Assembly (NCBI GenBank): GCA_051208035.1
Contig: JBPJFZ010000010.1
Span: forward strand, 124,001 to 188,000
Direction of reading: 5' to 3'
From: JACKOB01 sp024234575
GTDB lineage: Bacteria; Pseudomonadota; Gammaproteobacteria; Pseudomonadales; Oleiphilaceae
DNA: 64,000 nucleotides
A model generated the notes under the pieces. That model saw nothing but the letters and a program-made list of their open reading frames with translations. It was not told the DNA's origin and ran no database searches. Position numbers and translations under genes: made by a program. Positions 43,791 through 52,490 of the stretch are shown here, piece after piece (the first letter of the stretch is position 1; every line of letters begins with the position of its first letter).

Positions 43791-44180
43791 TTAAACGCGT
43801 CTTTTCTTTGGCGGTCGACAGCCATTGTGTGGGATCGGCGTAACATCTGTGATGTTGGTAATTTTGTATCCGCAAGAATTCAGTGCACGCACTGCTGACT
43901 CGCGGCCAGGACCAGGTCCCTTAACCAATACATCCAGGTTTTTTAAGCCGTATTCTGCAGCCGCATTACCGGCTCTTTCAGCTGCTACCTGTGCAGCAAA
44001 AGGTGTGCTCTTCCGCGACCCTCTGAACCCCGAACCACCAGCTGTTGCCCAGCTAAGTGCGTTACCTTGGCGATCAGTAATCGTCACTATGGTATTGTTA
44101 AATGAAGCATGAATATGCGCAACTCCATCAACTACCGTCTTTTTCACCTTTTTACGGGTACGTGTACCTGGCTTAGCCAT
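43791..44180 (-). CDS. rpsK: 30S ribosomal protein S11
   Basis: 129 residues. VAHIHASFNNTIVTITDRQGNALSWATAGGSGFRGSRKSTPFAAQ and the C-terminal TPIPHNGCRPPKKRRV are unmistakable S11 features. It forms part of the platform near the Shine-Dalgarno helix. Second gene of the alpha operon. Confidence 0.98.
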   Translation of the reverse strand: MAKPGTRTRKKVKKTVVDGVAHIHASFNNTIVTITDRQGNALSWATAGGSGFRGSRKSTPFAAQVAAERAGNAAAEYGLKNLDVLVKGPGPGRESAVRALNSCGYKITNITDVTPIPHNGCRPPKKRRV

Positions 44181-44194
44181 GTTATGTTCCTATC

Positions 44195-44551
44195 TTATTT
44201 CCTGATTGGTTTACGTGGACCTTTTCTTGTACGCGCATTTGTCTTAGTGCGCTGTCCACGAACAGGTAAACTATGACGATGACGCAGGCCACGGAAGCAG
44301 CCAAGATCCTTCAATCGTTTAATATTCATCTGTACTTCACGACGCAAGTCACCTTCTACAACTAATTTGGTAACTTCGTTTCTAAGGTTATCCATCTGCT
44401 CCTCGGATAAATCTCCGATTCTCACACTTGGACTAACACCAGTTACGTCGCAAAGCTTTTGCGCTGTGGTTTTTCCTACACCATAAATATAGGTCAAGGA
44501 AATAACAGCATGTTTGTTATCGGGTATATTGACACCAGCGATACGTGCCAT
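44195..44551 (-). CDS. rpsM: 30S ribosomal protein S13
   Basis: 118 residues. ARIAGVNIPDNKHAVISLTYIYGVG start and RGLRHRHSLPVRGQRTKTNARTRKGPRK tail are diagnostic. It is located in the small-subunit head and contacts tRNA and L5. First gene of the alpha operon, after a 124-base spacer with a strong hairpin. Confidence 0.98.
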   Translation of the reverse strand: MARIAGVNIPDNKHAVISLTYIYGVGKTTAQKLCDVTGVSPSVRIGDLSEEQMDNLRNEVTKLVVEGDLRREVQMNIKRLKDLGCFRGLRHRHSLPVRGQRTKTNARTRKGPRKPIRK

Positions 44552-44614
44552 GTTGTTTACTCCGCATTTTCTTTGCTAGTTAATTTTCCGCCATCAAAGC
44601 GGGCGCAAAATAAT

Positions 44615-44643
44615 AGCGCTTGACCCATATGAAATCAAGCGCT
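44615..44643 (-). terminator. Hairpin between the spc and alpha operons
   Basis: AGCGCTTGA (44615-44623) and TCAAGCGCT (44635-44643) form a perfect 9-bp stem with an 11-base loop. On the minus strand it is followed by ATTATTTTGC, a moderate U-tract. It is probably a partial terminator or attenuator between rpmJ and rpsM. Confidence 0.6.
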
Positions 44644-44675
44644 TTTTACACCTACCTGACACAACACCAATGATA

Positions 44676-44789
44676 TTATCCTTGGCGCTGCTTATGACGA
44701 GCTTCTTTACATATAACTCTTACAGAGCCATTTCTTTTAATAACCTTGCAGTTTCTGCACATTTTTTTTACTGACGCGCGAACTTTCAT
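44676..44789 (-). CDS. rpmJ: 50S ribosomal protein L36
   Basis: 37-residue protein, MKVRASVKKMCRNCKVIKRN continuing to KEARHKQRQG. The zinc ribbon residues Cys11, Cys14, Cys27 and His32 are all present, so this is the zinc-binding (C+) form. Start ATG 44789 and stop TAA at 44676-44678. Last gene of the spc operon, 41 bases after secY. Confidence 0.97.
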   Translation of the reverse strand: MKVRASVKKMCRNCKVIKRNGSVRVICKEARHKQRQG

Positions 44790-44830
44790 GACAATCTCCA
44801 ACTCACGATTAAATAATCAAAACAAACTTA

Positions 44831-46147
44831 TTAGCTTCGACCATAGTTTTTCAAATTTGATTTTTTCATCAAAGACTCATACTGATGAGACATAAGATGT
44901 GATTGTACCTGAGCCATAAAATCCATCACGACAACAACGACAATCAGTAATGATGTACCACCAAAATAAAATGGGACATTCCACCACACCACCAAAAACT
45001 GAGGTAACAACGACACAGCCGCGATATAAAATGCGCCAAACAAGGTTAGTCGCGTTAATACACCGTCAATGTACTTAGCTGTTTGCTCACCAGGACGAAT
45101 ACCCGGAACAAATGCCCCTGATTTCTTTAAGTTATCGGCTACTTCTTTTGGGTTGTACATTAGCGCGGTGTAGAAAAAACAAAAGAACACAACAGCCATT
45201 GCAAACAGCAGAATATATAATGGCTGGCTAGGCGCCAACGCTTGGGACAAGTCTGCTAACCACTGCATGCCTTCGCCTTGACCAAACCACTGACCCAAAG
45301 ACGCCGGAAATAACAGTATGCTTGACGCAAAAATGGGCGGAATCACACCAGCCATATTTACCTTTAAAGGTAAGTGGCTAGTCTGCTGCGCATATACTTT
45401 GCGACCTTGCTGCCTTTTAGCATAGTTAATCGTTATGCGTCGCTGCCCTCTCTCCATAAATACGACGAACGCAACAATCGCCACCGCAAATATTGCAATT
45501 GCTAACAAAGCGAGAATATTAATCTCACCCTGTCTTGCCTGTTCAAAAGACTGCCCAAACGCAGACGGCAACCCGGCTACAATTCCTGCAAAAATCAACA
45601 GTGATATACCATTTCCTATGCCTTTTTCAGTAATTTGTTCGCCAAGCCACATTAAAAAGACAGCTCCGCACACAAACGTAATTACCGCCATCGCATAAAA
45701 CTGATAACTATCCGTGAAGGTTACCCCTTGAGACGCGAGCCCAACCGACATGCCCGTGGCCTGGATCGTTGCTAACAATACAGTGCCATATCGGGTATAT
45801 TGGCTGATCTTACGCCGGCCAGACTCACCTTCTTTTTTCAATTGTTCAAGCTGTGGACTCACTACCGTCATTAACTGCATGATAATAGAGGCAGAGATGT
45901 AAGGCATTATTCCTAAAGCAAATATACTCATTCGCTCTAGAGCTCCCCCAGAGAACATATTGAACAAACTCAATATTGTCCCCTGGTTTTGATCGAACAA
46001 TGCGGCCAAGCGATCTGGGTTTATACCTGGAACCGGTATATGCGCTCCGATCCTATATACAACAATTGCAATAAATACAAACCATAACCGACTTTTTAAC
46101 TCTGCGAACCCTTTTCCAACAGACGACGGTAGCGATGCCTTTGACAT
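44831..46147 (-). CDS. secY: Preprotein translocase subunit SecY
   Basis: 438-residue inner-membrane channel protein of the Sec system with ten hydrophobic spans. RIGAHIPVPGINPD near the N-terminus, SIFALGIMPYISASIIMQL (TM2 and plug region), the cytoplasmic SecA/ribosome loop RGQRRITINYAKRQ, and PGIRPGEQTAKYIDGVLTRLTLFGA are typical. The ATG follows the rplO stop codon directly with no spacer. Confidence 0.98.
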   Translation of the reverse strand: MSKASLPSSVGKGFAELKSRLWFVFIAIVVYRIGAHIPVPGINPDRLAALFDQNQGTILSLFNMFSGGALERMSIFALGIMPYISASIIMQLMTVVSPQLEQLKKEGESGRRKISQYTRYGTVLLATIQATGMSVGLASQGVTFTDSYQFYAMAVITFVCGAVFLMWLGEQITEKGIGNGISLLIFAGIVAGLPSAFGQSFEQARQGEINILALLAIAIFAVAIVAFVVFMERGQRRITINYAKRQQGRKVYAQQTSHLPLKVNMAGVIPPIFASSILLFPASLGQWFGQGEGMQWLADLSQALAPSQPLYILLFAMAVVFFCFFYTALMYNPKEVADNLKKSGAFVPGIRPGEQTAKYIDGVLTRLTLFGAFYIAAVSLLPQFLVVWWNVPFYFGGTSLLIVVVVVMDFMAQVQSHLMSHQYESLMKKSNLKNYGRS

Positions 46148-46582
46148 TTAGTCCTCAACTTTTCCACCGGCAGCCGTAATTGACTCTAAAGCACCTTTCG
46201 TTACTTTTAGCCCTTTTACAGTTACAGCCTTAGTTATTTCACCAGATTTAATAACCTTAACAACTTTTACATCTTTTCTAACGATGTTAGCGTTTTTAAG
46301 TGCATCCAAATCTATGATATCAACACCGATTTTATCGATTTCATTAAGTCTGACTTCAGTGGAATATTTCCCTACCCTAGACGTGAAACCAAATTTTGGT
46401 AAACGACGATGGAGTGGCTGTTGACCACCTTCAAAACCTCGACGAACACCTCCTCCAGATCTTGACTTGGCGCCTTTATGACCACGGCCACCGGTTTTAC
46501 CTAGCCCGCTACCGATACCACGACCAAGGCGTTTACCCGCCTTTTTGGAACCAGGTGCTGGACTTAAAGTATTTAACTTCAT
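46148..46582 (-). CDS. rplO: 50S ribosomal protein L15
   Basis: 144 residues from ATG 46582 (AAGGGGA ribosome site). MKLNTLSPAPGSKKAGKRLG and the Gly/Arg-rich GSGLGKTGGRGHKGAKSRSG stretch are diagnostic. An upstream in-frame start at 46597 would overlap rpmD and is rejected. Confidence 0.97.
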   Translation of the reverse strand: MKLNTLSPAPGSKKAGKRLGRGIGSGLGKTGGRGHKGAKSRSGGGVRRGFEGGQQPLHRRLPKFGFTSRVGKYSTEVRLNEIDKIGVDIIDLDALKNANIVRKDVKVVKVIKSGEITKAVTVKGLKVTKGALESITAAGGKVED

Positions 46583-46583
46583 G

Positions 46584-46772
46584 TTATTCCCCTTCAACCC
46601 GAACCAAGTAGTTGACCTTGTTGATCATTCCACGAATTTCGGCTGTATCTTGCAACTCAACGCTATGACCAATTCGCTTCAAGCCCAACCCTTTCACAGT
46701 TGCCTTATGCTTGGGTAAGCGACCAATAACGCTCTTTTGGAGCGTAACTTTTAACGTTCTAGTATTAGACAT
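46584..46772 (-). CDS. rpmD: 50S ribosomal protein L30
   Basis: 62 residues. LKVTLQKSVIGRLPKHKATVKGLGLKRIGHSVELQDTAEIRGMINKV is the standard L30 sequence. Ends one base before the rplO start codon. Confidence 0.97.
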   Translation of the reverse strand: MSNTRTLKVTLQKSVIGRLPKHKATVKGLGLKRIGHSVELQDTAEIRGMINKVNYLVRVEGE

Positions 46773-46777
46773 TTTAC

Positions 46778-47278
46778 TTACCCCGTAATCTCTTCAATGG
46801 TCTTGCCACGACGAGCCGCTACGTCTTCAGGCGCCGCCATACTCTTCAAACCGTTAAAGGTAGCTCGCACTACGTTAACTGGGTTTGTTGACCCATAGCA
46901 TTTCGCTAATACGTTATGTACACCTGCAATTTCTAAAACTGCTCGCATTGCACCGCCAGCTATAATTCCAGTACCTTCTGAAGCAGGCTGCATGTACACT
47001 TTTGACGCGCCATGCCTAGCTTTAACAGGGTACTGTAGAGTTGAACCGTTCAATGCAACGTGGATCATGTTCTTTTTAGCAGCATCCATAGCTTTCTGTA
47101 TGGCTACAGGCACTTCTTTAGCCTTACCACGCCCGAATCCAACTCTGCCATTACCATCACCAACAACTGTCAGTGCGGTAAAACCAAAAATACGTCCACC
47201 CTTAACTACTTTCGCTACTCGATTAACCTGGACTAGCTTCTCCTGAAGTTCAGGCGTCTTTTGTTCGACAACGCTCAT
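46778..47278 (-). CDS. rpsE: 30S ribosomal protein S5
   Basis: 166 residues. LVQVNRVAKVVKGGRIFGFTALTVVGDGNGRVGFGRGKAKEVP is the S5 dsRNA-binding domain; the C-terminal GVHNVLAKCYGSTNPVNVVRATF confirms it. Important for decoding accuracy and the target of spectinomycin resistance changes in the loop before FGFTAL. Confidence 0.98.
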   Translation of the reverse strand: MSVVEQKTPELQEKLVQVNRVAKVVKGGRIFGFTALTVVGDGNGRVGFGRGKAKEVPVAIQKAMDAAKKNMIHVALNGSTLQYPVKARHGASKVYMQPASEGTGIIAGGAMRAVLEIAGVHNVLAKCYGSTNPVNVVRATFNGLKSMAAPEDVAARRGKTIEEITG

Positions 47279-47290
47279 TTTTAATACCTC

Positions 47291-47641
47291 TTAGAATTTA
47301 AGTCCGCTTTCTCGAGCAGCATCTGCAAGAGCTTTAACTCGACCGTGGTAACGAAAACCGGAGCGATCAAATGCCACCGTCTCAACACCTGCGGCCTTAG
47401 CTTTTTCAGCAATAAGTTGACCAACTTTCTTAGCCGCATCAACATTGCCGGTTTTATCGTTTTTTAGCTCGCTATCAAGCGTTGAAGCTGACGCTAAAAT
47501 ACTTGCGCCATCTCCCGCAATAATCTGAGCGTACATGTGACGAGGGGTACGGTGAATACACAATCTTGTTGCACCCAACTCACGAATTTTCATGCGCGAG
47601 CTCTTAGCTCTTCGCAATCTTGCCTGCTTTTTAGTATTCAT
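47291..47641 (-). CDS. rplR: 50S ribosomal protein L18
   Basis: 116 residues; binds 5S rRNA. MNTKKQARLRRAKSSRMKIRELGATRLCIHRTPRHMYAQII and the C-terminal FDRSGFRYHGRVKALADAARESGLKF are diagnostic. Confidence 0.98.
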   Translation of the reverse strand: MNTKKQARLRRAKSSRMKIRELGATRLCIHRTPRHMYAQIIAGDGASILASASTLDSELKNDKTGNVDAAKKVGQLIAEKAKAAGVETVAFDRSGFRYHGRVKALADAARESGLKF

Positions 47642-47650
47642 GTCGCTACC

Positions 47651-48184
47651 CTACTTCTTCTTAGCTTCTTTACGTGCAACATTCTCATCCGCATATCTTA
47701 CACCTTTGCCTTTATATGGCTCGGGCGGTCTGAATCCGCGAATCTCTGCTGCAACCTGCCCTACTACCTGCTTGTCTATACCCTTAACGAGTACTTCAGT
47801 TTGCGATGGAGTTTCGGCTGTTACACCCTCCGGAAGCAAATACTCAACAGGATGGGAGAAGCCTAACGTAAGGTTTAATTTTTTACCTTGAGCCTGGGCA
47901 CGATAGCCGACACCGACTAATTGAAGTTTTTTCTCAAAGCCTTGAGAAACACCAACAACCATATTGTTTACTAACGCTCGGGTGGTACCCGCAAGAGCTC
48001 TTGACTGCTTTGCACCATCACGCGCGGCAAACTTAAGCGTCTTATCTTCTTGAGAAACTTGTACTGAATTATGAATATTCAGCGACAAAGCACCCTTGCT
48101 TCCTTTAACTTGTATATCTTGTCCTTGAAGCTTGACCTCAACACCAGAGGGCAGTACGACAGGACTATTAGCAACTCTAGACAT
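47651..48184 (-). CDS. rplF: 50S ribosomal protein L6
   Basis: 177 residues. MSRVANSPVVLPSGVEVKLQ start, GYRAQAQGKKLNLTLGFSHPVEYLLP, and the rRNA-binding IRGFRPPEPYKGKGVRYADE near the C-terminus are diagnostic. Confidence 0.98.
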   Translation of the reverse strand: MSRVANSPVVLPSGVEVKLQGQDIQVKGSKGALSLNIHNSVQVSQEDKTLKFAARDGAKQSRALAGTTRALVNNMVVGVSQGFEKKLQLVGVGYRAQAQGKKLNLTLGFSHPVEYLLPEGVTAETPSQTEVLVKGIDKQVVGQVAAEIRGFRPPEPYKGKGVRYADENVARKEAKKK

Positions 48185-48193
48185 TTTATACTC

Positions 48194-48586
48194 CTAGAAT
48201 ACAGTGCAAATAACTTCGCCGCCAACACCCGCTTTTCGAGCTGCGCGATCTGTCATAACGCCAATTGACGTGGATACAATTAACACGCCAAGACCACCAG
48301 CCACTTTCGGCAAGTCATCTTTCCCACGATACTGACGCAAACCAGGTCGGCTTACTCTCTTAATATCCTGGATAACGGGTTTACCCTGAAAGTACTTCAA
48401 CGTAACTGCCAAAGAAGGCTTGGTTTCAGAGGATACTTCGTAACCCTCTATAAAACCTTCCTGCTTTAACACTTCAGCTACCGATACTTTCATTTTTGAG
48501 GACGGCATAGCGACGACATTCTTCTCCGCCATCTGTCCGTTACGAATACGTGTAAACATATCCGCAAGTGTATCTTGCATGCTCAT
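48194..48586 (-). CDS. rpsH: 30S ribosomal protein S8
   Basis: 130 residues. MSMQDTLADMFTRIRNGQMAEK and the C-terminal GGLGVLIVSTSIGVMTDRAARKAGVGGE are diagnostic. In E. coli S8 is the translational repressor of the spc operon, binding near rplE. Confidence 0.98.
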   Translation of the reverse strand: MSMQDTLADMFTRIRNGQMAEKNVVAMPSSKMKVSVAEVLKQEGFIEGYEVSSETKPSLAVTLKYFQGKPVIQDIKRVSRPGLRQYRGKDDLPKVAGGLGVLIVSTSIGVMTDRAARKAGVGGEVICTVF

Positions 48587-48645
48587 CTGTGTGAGGCTCC
48601 TATCTTTTTAGTTGTGCAGCTTTTGCTTACCAACACTACAATGTT

Positions 48646-48951
48646 TTACCAAGATGCCTTTTTGAGACCAGGCACATCACCCACCATACAATGCTCACGT
48701 AGTTTTATTCTAGAAAGTTTGAACTTTCTAAATACACCATGTGGCCTGCCAGTGATCTGACATCTATTTCTCAAACGCACCGGGCTCGCATCTCGTGGTA
48801 GCCTTTGCAGTTGTTGCTGTGCTTCCCAACGCTGCTCTTCTGTGCTGTTTGGATTTTTAATGGTTTCTTTCAGAGCCGCTCGCTTTTCTGCATATTTTGC
48901 TACAGTTTTTTCGCGCTTTAGCTCTCTCTCTTTCATTCCTAGCTTTGCCAT
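48646..48951 (-). CDS. rpsN: 30S ribosomal protein S14 (zinc-independent form)
   Basis: 101 residues, the long C-minus type lacking the four zinc cysteines. KLGMKERELKRE start; SPVRLRNRCQITGRPHGVFRKFKLSRIKLREH and the KKASW end are diagnostic. Confidence 0.98.
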   Translation of the reverse strand: MAKLGMKERELKREKTVAKYAEKRAALKETIKNPNSTEEQRWEAQQQLQRLPRDASPVRLRNRCQITGRPHGVFRKFKLSRIKLREHCMVGDVPGLKKASW

Positions 48952-48960
48952 AACTACACC

Positions 48961-49500
48961 TTATTTCCTGAATGGAAAGTTAAACGCTGTAAGCAACGCT
49001 TTACCTTCTACATCGGTTTTAGCACTTGTTGTAAAAGTTATATCCATACCACGAAGCTTGTCGACTTTGTCGTATTCAACTTCAGGGAATATAATCTGCT
49101 CCTTTACACCCATGCTGTAGTTTCCACGGCCATCGAAAGACTTTCCGTTTACACCACGGAAGTCCCTGATTCTTGGCATTGCTATATCCACCAATCTTTC
49201 AAGAAACTCCCACATGCGATCGCCACGCAACGTCACTTTGACACCGATAGGCATACCTTCTCTAATCTTAAAACCAGCTACTGACTTCTTAGCTTTCGTA
49301 ATAACAGGCTTCTGACCTGCCAACTTTTCAAGGTCAGCGTAAGCATTTTCGATTTGCTTTTTATCCATCGTAGCTTCGCCAACACCCATATTTAGAGTAA
49401 TTTTCTCTAATTTTGGCACTTGCATTACATTTTTATAGTCGAATTGCTTCTGCAATGCGGGGATGACTTCTTTCTGGTAAACTTCTCTCATTCTAGGCAT
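48961..49500 (-). CDS. rplE: 50S ribosomal protein L5
   Basis: 179 residues from ATG 49500, which has GGGTGA before it; the in-frame start at 49515 is upstream of that site. MPRMREVYQKEVIPALQ, VPKLEKITLNMGVGEA, RGDRMWEFLERLVDIAMPRIRDFRG and the C-terminal FNFPFRK are diagnostic. Binds 5S rRNA. Confidence 0.98.
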   Translation of the reverse strand: MPRMREVYQKEVIPALQKQFDYKNVMQVPKLEKITLNMGVGEATMDKKQIENAYADLEKLAGQKPVITKAKKSVAGFKIREGMPIGVKVTLRGDRMWEFLERLVDIAMPRIRDFRGVNGKSFDGRGNYSMGVKEQIIFPEVEYDKVDKLRGMDITFTTSAKTDVEGKALLTAFNFPFRK

Positions 49501-49518
49501 CTTTTTCACCCACACCGT

Positions 49519-49833
49519 TTAGCCGATGGTCTCTTTGTTAGAACGGAATATTCTAACTTTGCTACCATCTTCCAACACTTTAAACCCAATTCTATCTGCT
49601 TTATTAGTGGCAGAATTATATATAGCCACATTTGAGCCTTGAATTGGCGCCTCTTTTTCTACAATGCCACCTGGCGCACCAACAGTTGGGTTCGGTTTGC
49701 TATGACGTTTAATCATATTAATACCGCTAACAACCAATCGGCCATCAGATAAAACCCGCGACACTTTACCGCGCTTGCCTTTATCTTTACCAGCAATGAC
49801 AATCACTTCATCATCACGTCTAATCTTACTCAT
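49519..49833 (-). CDS. rplX: 50S ribosomal protein L24
   Basis: 104 residues with the KOW motif DDEVIVIAGKDKGKRGKVSRVL and INMIKRHSKPNPT. Early assembly protein of the large subunit. Confidence 0.98.
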   Translation of the reverse strand: MSKIRRDDEVIVIAGKDKGKRGKVSRVLSDGRLVVSGINMIKRHSKPNPTVGAPGGIVEKEAPIQGSNVAIYNSATNKADRIGFKVLEDGSKVRIFRSNKETIG

Positions 49834-49848
49834 ACAGGTCTCCTTTCC

Positions 49849-50217
49849 TTAAAGCACTTCAGGTGCTAAAGAAATGATTTTCATGAACTTATCACCGCGC
49901 AGCTCGCGAGTAACAGGCCCGAAAATCCGGGTACCAATTGGCGCTTGTTGAGTATTCAACAGCACGGCTGCATTTCCATCGAAACGAATCAGTGATCCGT
50001 CCGCTCGGCGAACACCTTTCTTAGTACGCACTACCACTGCATTTAGTACCTGGCCTTTCTTAACCTTACCACGTGGAATTGCTTCCTTAACGGTAACTTT
50101 AATAACATCGCCAATATGCGCGTAGCGTCTATGTGATCCACCTAGGACTTTGATGCACATGACTCGACGAGCGCCGCTGTTATCAGCAACGTCTAGCATC
50201 GATTGAGTCTGAATCAT
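49849..50217 (-). CDS. rplN: 50S ribosomal protein L14
   Basis: 122 residues. MIQTQSMLDVADNSGARRVMCIKVLGGSHRRYAHIGDVIKVTVKEA and RIFGPVTRELR are diagnostic. First gene of the E. coli spc operon. Here it is 52 bases after rpsQ, a gap holding a CCACC-GA-GGTGG hairpin; I could not identify a clear promoter. Confidence 0.98.
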   Translation of the reverse strand: MIQTQSMLDVADNSGARRVMCIKVLGGSHRRYAHIGDVIKVTVKEAIPRGKVKKGQVLNAVVVRTKKGVRRADGSLIRFDGNAAVLLNTQQAPIGTRIFGPVTRELRGDKFMKIISLAPEVL

Positions 50218-50269
50218 GGCTAATCTCCAATAATTATCTTACGTCTTTACAGACTGGCCACCGAGGTGG

Positions 50270-50536
50270 TCACACGTTCGAAGCGTGCTCGTTGATAGAT
50301 ACCAACTTCCAACATTTAGTCTTTGAAATTGGTCGTGACTCAGCAATTGTAACTGTGTCACCGATATTACATTCATTATTTTCATCGTGAGCATGCAACT
50401 TCGTCGATCTTTTCACGTACTTCCCATATATAGGGTGCTTAACGCGACGCTCGATCAAAACTGTAATGGACTTATCCATTTTATTGCTCACGACTTTGCC
50501 GCTCAATGTACGAGCACTCTTTGCAGCATCAGTCAT
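50270..50536 (-). CDS. rpsQ: 30S ribosomal protein S17
   Basis: 88 residues. LSGKVVSNKMDKSITVLIERRVKHPIYGKYVKRSTKLHAHDENNE and the GDTVTIAESRPISKTKCWKLV end are diagnostic. Last gene of the S10 operon. Confidence 0.98.
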   Translation of the reverse strand: MTDAAKSARTLSGKVVSNKMDKSITVLIERRVKHPIYGKYVKRSTKLHAHDENNECNIGDTVTIAESRPISKTKCWKLVSINEHASNV

Positions 50537-50538
50537 AA

Positions 50539-50730
50539 TTATTTACCTGCTTTCTCTGTCAAAACTGTTTTCACTCGAGCGATGTCACGCCTTACTTTAG
50601 ATAGCAAATGGGACTGACTCAACTGACCGGTTGCTTTACGCATCCTTAAGTTAAATTGCTCTTTAAGCAAACCCAAAAGTTCCTTGTTCAGCTCTTCAGC
50701 TGACTTATCTCGCATTTCTATAGTTTTCAT
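50539..50730 (-). CDS. rpmC: 50S ribosomal protein L29
   Basis: 63 residues, two-helix protein. MRDKSAEELNKELLGLLKEQFNLRMRKATGQLSQSHLLSKVRRDIARVKTVL is diagnostic. Its start overlaps the rplP stop by one base. Confidence 0.97.
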   Translation of the reverse strand: MKTIEMRDKSAEELNKELLGLLKEQFNLRMRKATGQLSQSHLLSKVRRDIARVKTVLTEKAGK

Positions 50731-51143
50731 TACATCACCGTTCTAGTTACAAACGTCGTAGAGACAGGTAACTTCGCTGCTGCTAAAGCAAACGCTTCAC
50801 GCGCCACTTCTTCAGACACACCTTCCATTTCATAAAGTACACGGCCTGGCTGAATCTGAGCAACCCAATATTCAACAGAACCTTTACCTTTACCTTGTCT
50901 CACCTCTAACGGCTTCTGCGTAATTGGCTTATCAGGAAATATTCTGATCCAGACTTTGCCTCCACGCTTAATGCGTCGATTGATAGTACGACGTGCCGAC
51001 TCGATCTGACGAGAAGTAATTCTACCTCGACCAGTTGCCTTTAAACCGAATTCGCCGAAGCTTACTTTGCTTCCACGCTGTGCAAGGCCTCGGTTACGAC
51101 CTTTTTGCATCTTCCTAAATTTTGTACGTTTAGGTTGCAACAT
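50730..51143 (-). CDS. rplP: 50S ribosomal protein L16
   Basis: 137 residues. MLQPKRTKFRKMQKGRNRGLA and the GKGSVEYWVAQIQPGRVLYEMEGV stretch are diagnostic. The Arg at PGRVL is the hydroxylation site in E. coli. Confidence 0.98.
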   Translation of the reverse strand: MLQPKRTKFRKMQKGRNRGLAQRGSKVSFGEFGLKATGRGRITSRQIESARRTINRRIKRGGKVWIRIFPDKPITQKPLEVRQGKGKGSVEYWVAQIQPGRVLYEMEGVSEEVAREAFALAAAKLPVSTTFVTRTVM

Positions 51144-51155
51144 AGTGAGCGCCCC

Positions 51156-51839
51156 TTATTTAGAACCTTTTTTCTTAGCTTGATTCTTTTCAGCTCGAAC
51201 CTGTTCGATACCACCAAGAATTTCGCCTTTGAAAATCCAGACTTTAACACCAATAATTCCGTAGGTAGTCAATGCCTCATGCGTTGAATAATCTATATCC
51301 GCTCGCAATGTATGCAAAGGCACTCTTCCCTCTCGGTACCATTCGGTACGTGCGATTTCTGCACCACCCAATCTACCACCCACTTGAATCTTGATACCCT
51401 TGGCACCCTGTCTTATGGCGTTCTGAACAGCTCTTTTCATCGCTCTTCTGAACATAACGCGTCGCTCTAACTGGCTAGCAACGCCCGCTGCCACTAACTT
51501 AGCTTCTAAATCGGGCTTTCGAATCTCTTCGATATTGATGTGCACAGGCACACCCATTAAATCGCTCAAATCTTGACGCAGCTTCTCTACATCCTCTCCT
51601 TTCTTGCCGATAACAATACCAGGACGAGCAGTATGAATAGTAATTCTTGCATTTTGAGCAGGGCGCTCAATAACAATTTTACTTACCGATGCTTTATCTA
51701 ATTTCTTTGTAAGAAAATTCCTAACTTCAATATCATTAAGAAGATTCTTTGCATAATTACCTTTCTCGGCATACCAAACAGAATTATGATCTTTCACAAT
51801 TCCTAACCGTATGCCATTCGGATGTACTTTCTGACCCAT
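51156..51839 (-). CDS. rpsC: 30S ribosomal protein S3
   Basis: 227 residues with a KH domain. GQKVHPNGIRLGIVKDHNSVWYAEK start, IGKKGEDVEKLRQDL (KH loop), GGRLGGAEIARTEWYREGRVPLHTLRADIDY and GIIGVKVWIFKGEILG are diagnostic. Confidence 0.98.
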   Translation of the reverse strand: MGQKVHPNGIRLGIVKDHNSVWYAEKGNYAKNLLNDIEVRNFLTKKLDKASVSKIVIERPAQNARITIHTARPGIVIGKKGEDVEKLRQDLSDLMGVPVHINIEEIRKPDLEAKLVAAGVASQLERRVMFRRAMKRAVQNAIRQGAKGIKIQVGGRLGGAEIARTEWYREGRVPLHTLRADIDYSTHEALTTYGIIGVKVWIFKGEILGGIEQVRAEKNQAKKKGSK

Positions 51840-51851
51840 TTTAAGATTCTC

Positions 51852-52184
51852 CTATTTCTCAGCGACCTTGACCGTTATATGACAAGTGCGCTTGAGGATT
51901 CGGTCTGCCCGACCCTTTGCTCGAGGCATAATGCGCTTCATTGTAGAGCCTTCGTCTACAAATACTGTAGCTACACGCAGCTCATCAACGTCTAGCCCTT
52001 CATTATGCTCTGCATTAGCAATCGCAGACTCTAGGGTCTTCTTAATTAAAGTAGCAGCTTTTTTCGGGCTAAATGCCAACAAATTAAGCGCCTCTTCAAC
52101 ACCTTTACCTCGGATTTGATCTGCCACTAGACGAGCCTTCTGAGCAGACAACCGAGCACCCCTTAATTTAGCGGATACTTCCAT
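51852..52184 (-). CDS. rplV: 50S ribosomal protein L22
   Basis: 110 residues from ATG 52184 (MEVSAKLRGARLSAQKARLV). The ATG just before it (52187) is also in frame, but the GAGGAG site fits the second one better. The tip loop MPRAKGRADRILKRTCHITV reaches into the exit tunnel. Confidence 0.97.
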   Translation of the reverse strand: MEVSAKLRGARLSAQKARLVADQIRGKGVEEALNLLAFSPKKAATLIKKTLESAIANAEHNEGLDVDELRVATVFVDEGSTMKRIMPRAKGRADRILKRTCHITVKVAEK

Positions 52185-52202
52185 CATATTTACTCCTCAG
52201 AC

Positions 52203-52478
52203 TTACTTTTTGGCTTTCTTATCTGCCGCATGCCCCTTATAGGTGCGCGTGGCAGCAAACTCACCAAGCTTATGGCCGACCATATCTTCAGTAACAAAAA
52301 CAGGGACATGCTGCCTTCCGTTGTGTACTGCAATGGTTAAACCTACCATCTCCGGAAAAACTGTTGACCGGCGAGACCAAGTTTTTATTGGCCTCTTGTC
52401 ATTATTTTCCAGAGCCGTTTCTACCTTTTTCAATAAATGAAGGTCGATAAAAGGACCCTTCTTTAGAGAACGTGGCAC
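52203..52478 (-). CDS. rpsS: 30S ribosomal protein S19
   Basis: 91 residues, starting with a GTG at 52478. MPRSLKKGPFIDLHLLKKVE, TWSRRSTVFPEMVGLTIAVHNGRQHVPVFVTEDMVGHKLGEFAATRTYKGH are diagnostic. Confidence 0.97.
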   Translation of the reverse strand: MPRSLKKGPFIDLHLLKKVETALENNDKRPIKTWSRRSTVFPEMVGLTIAVHNGRQHVPVFVTEDMVGHKLGEFAATRTYKGHAADKKAKK

Positions 52479-52490
52479 AGCTAACTCCTC

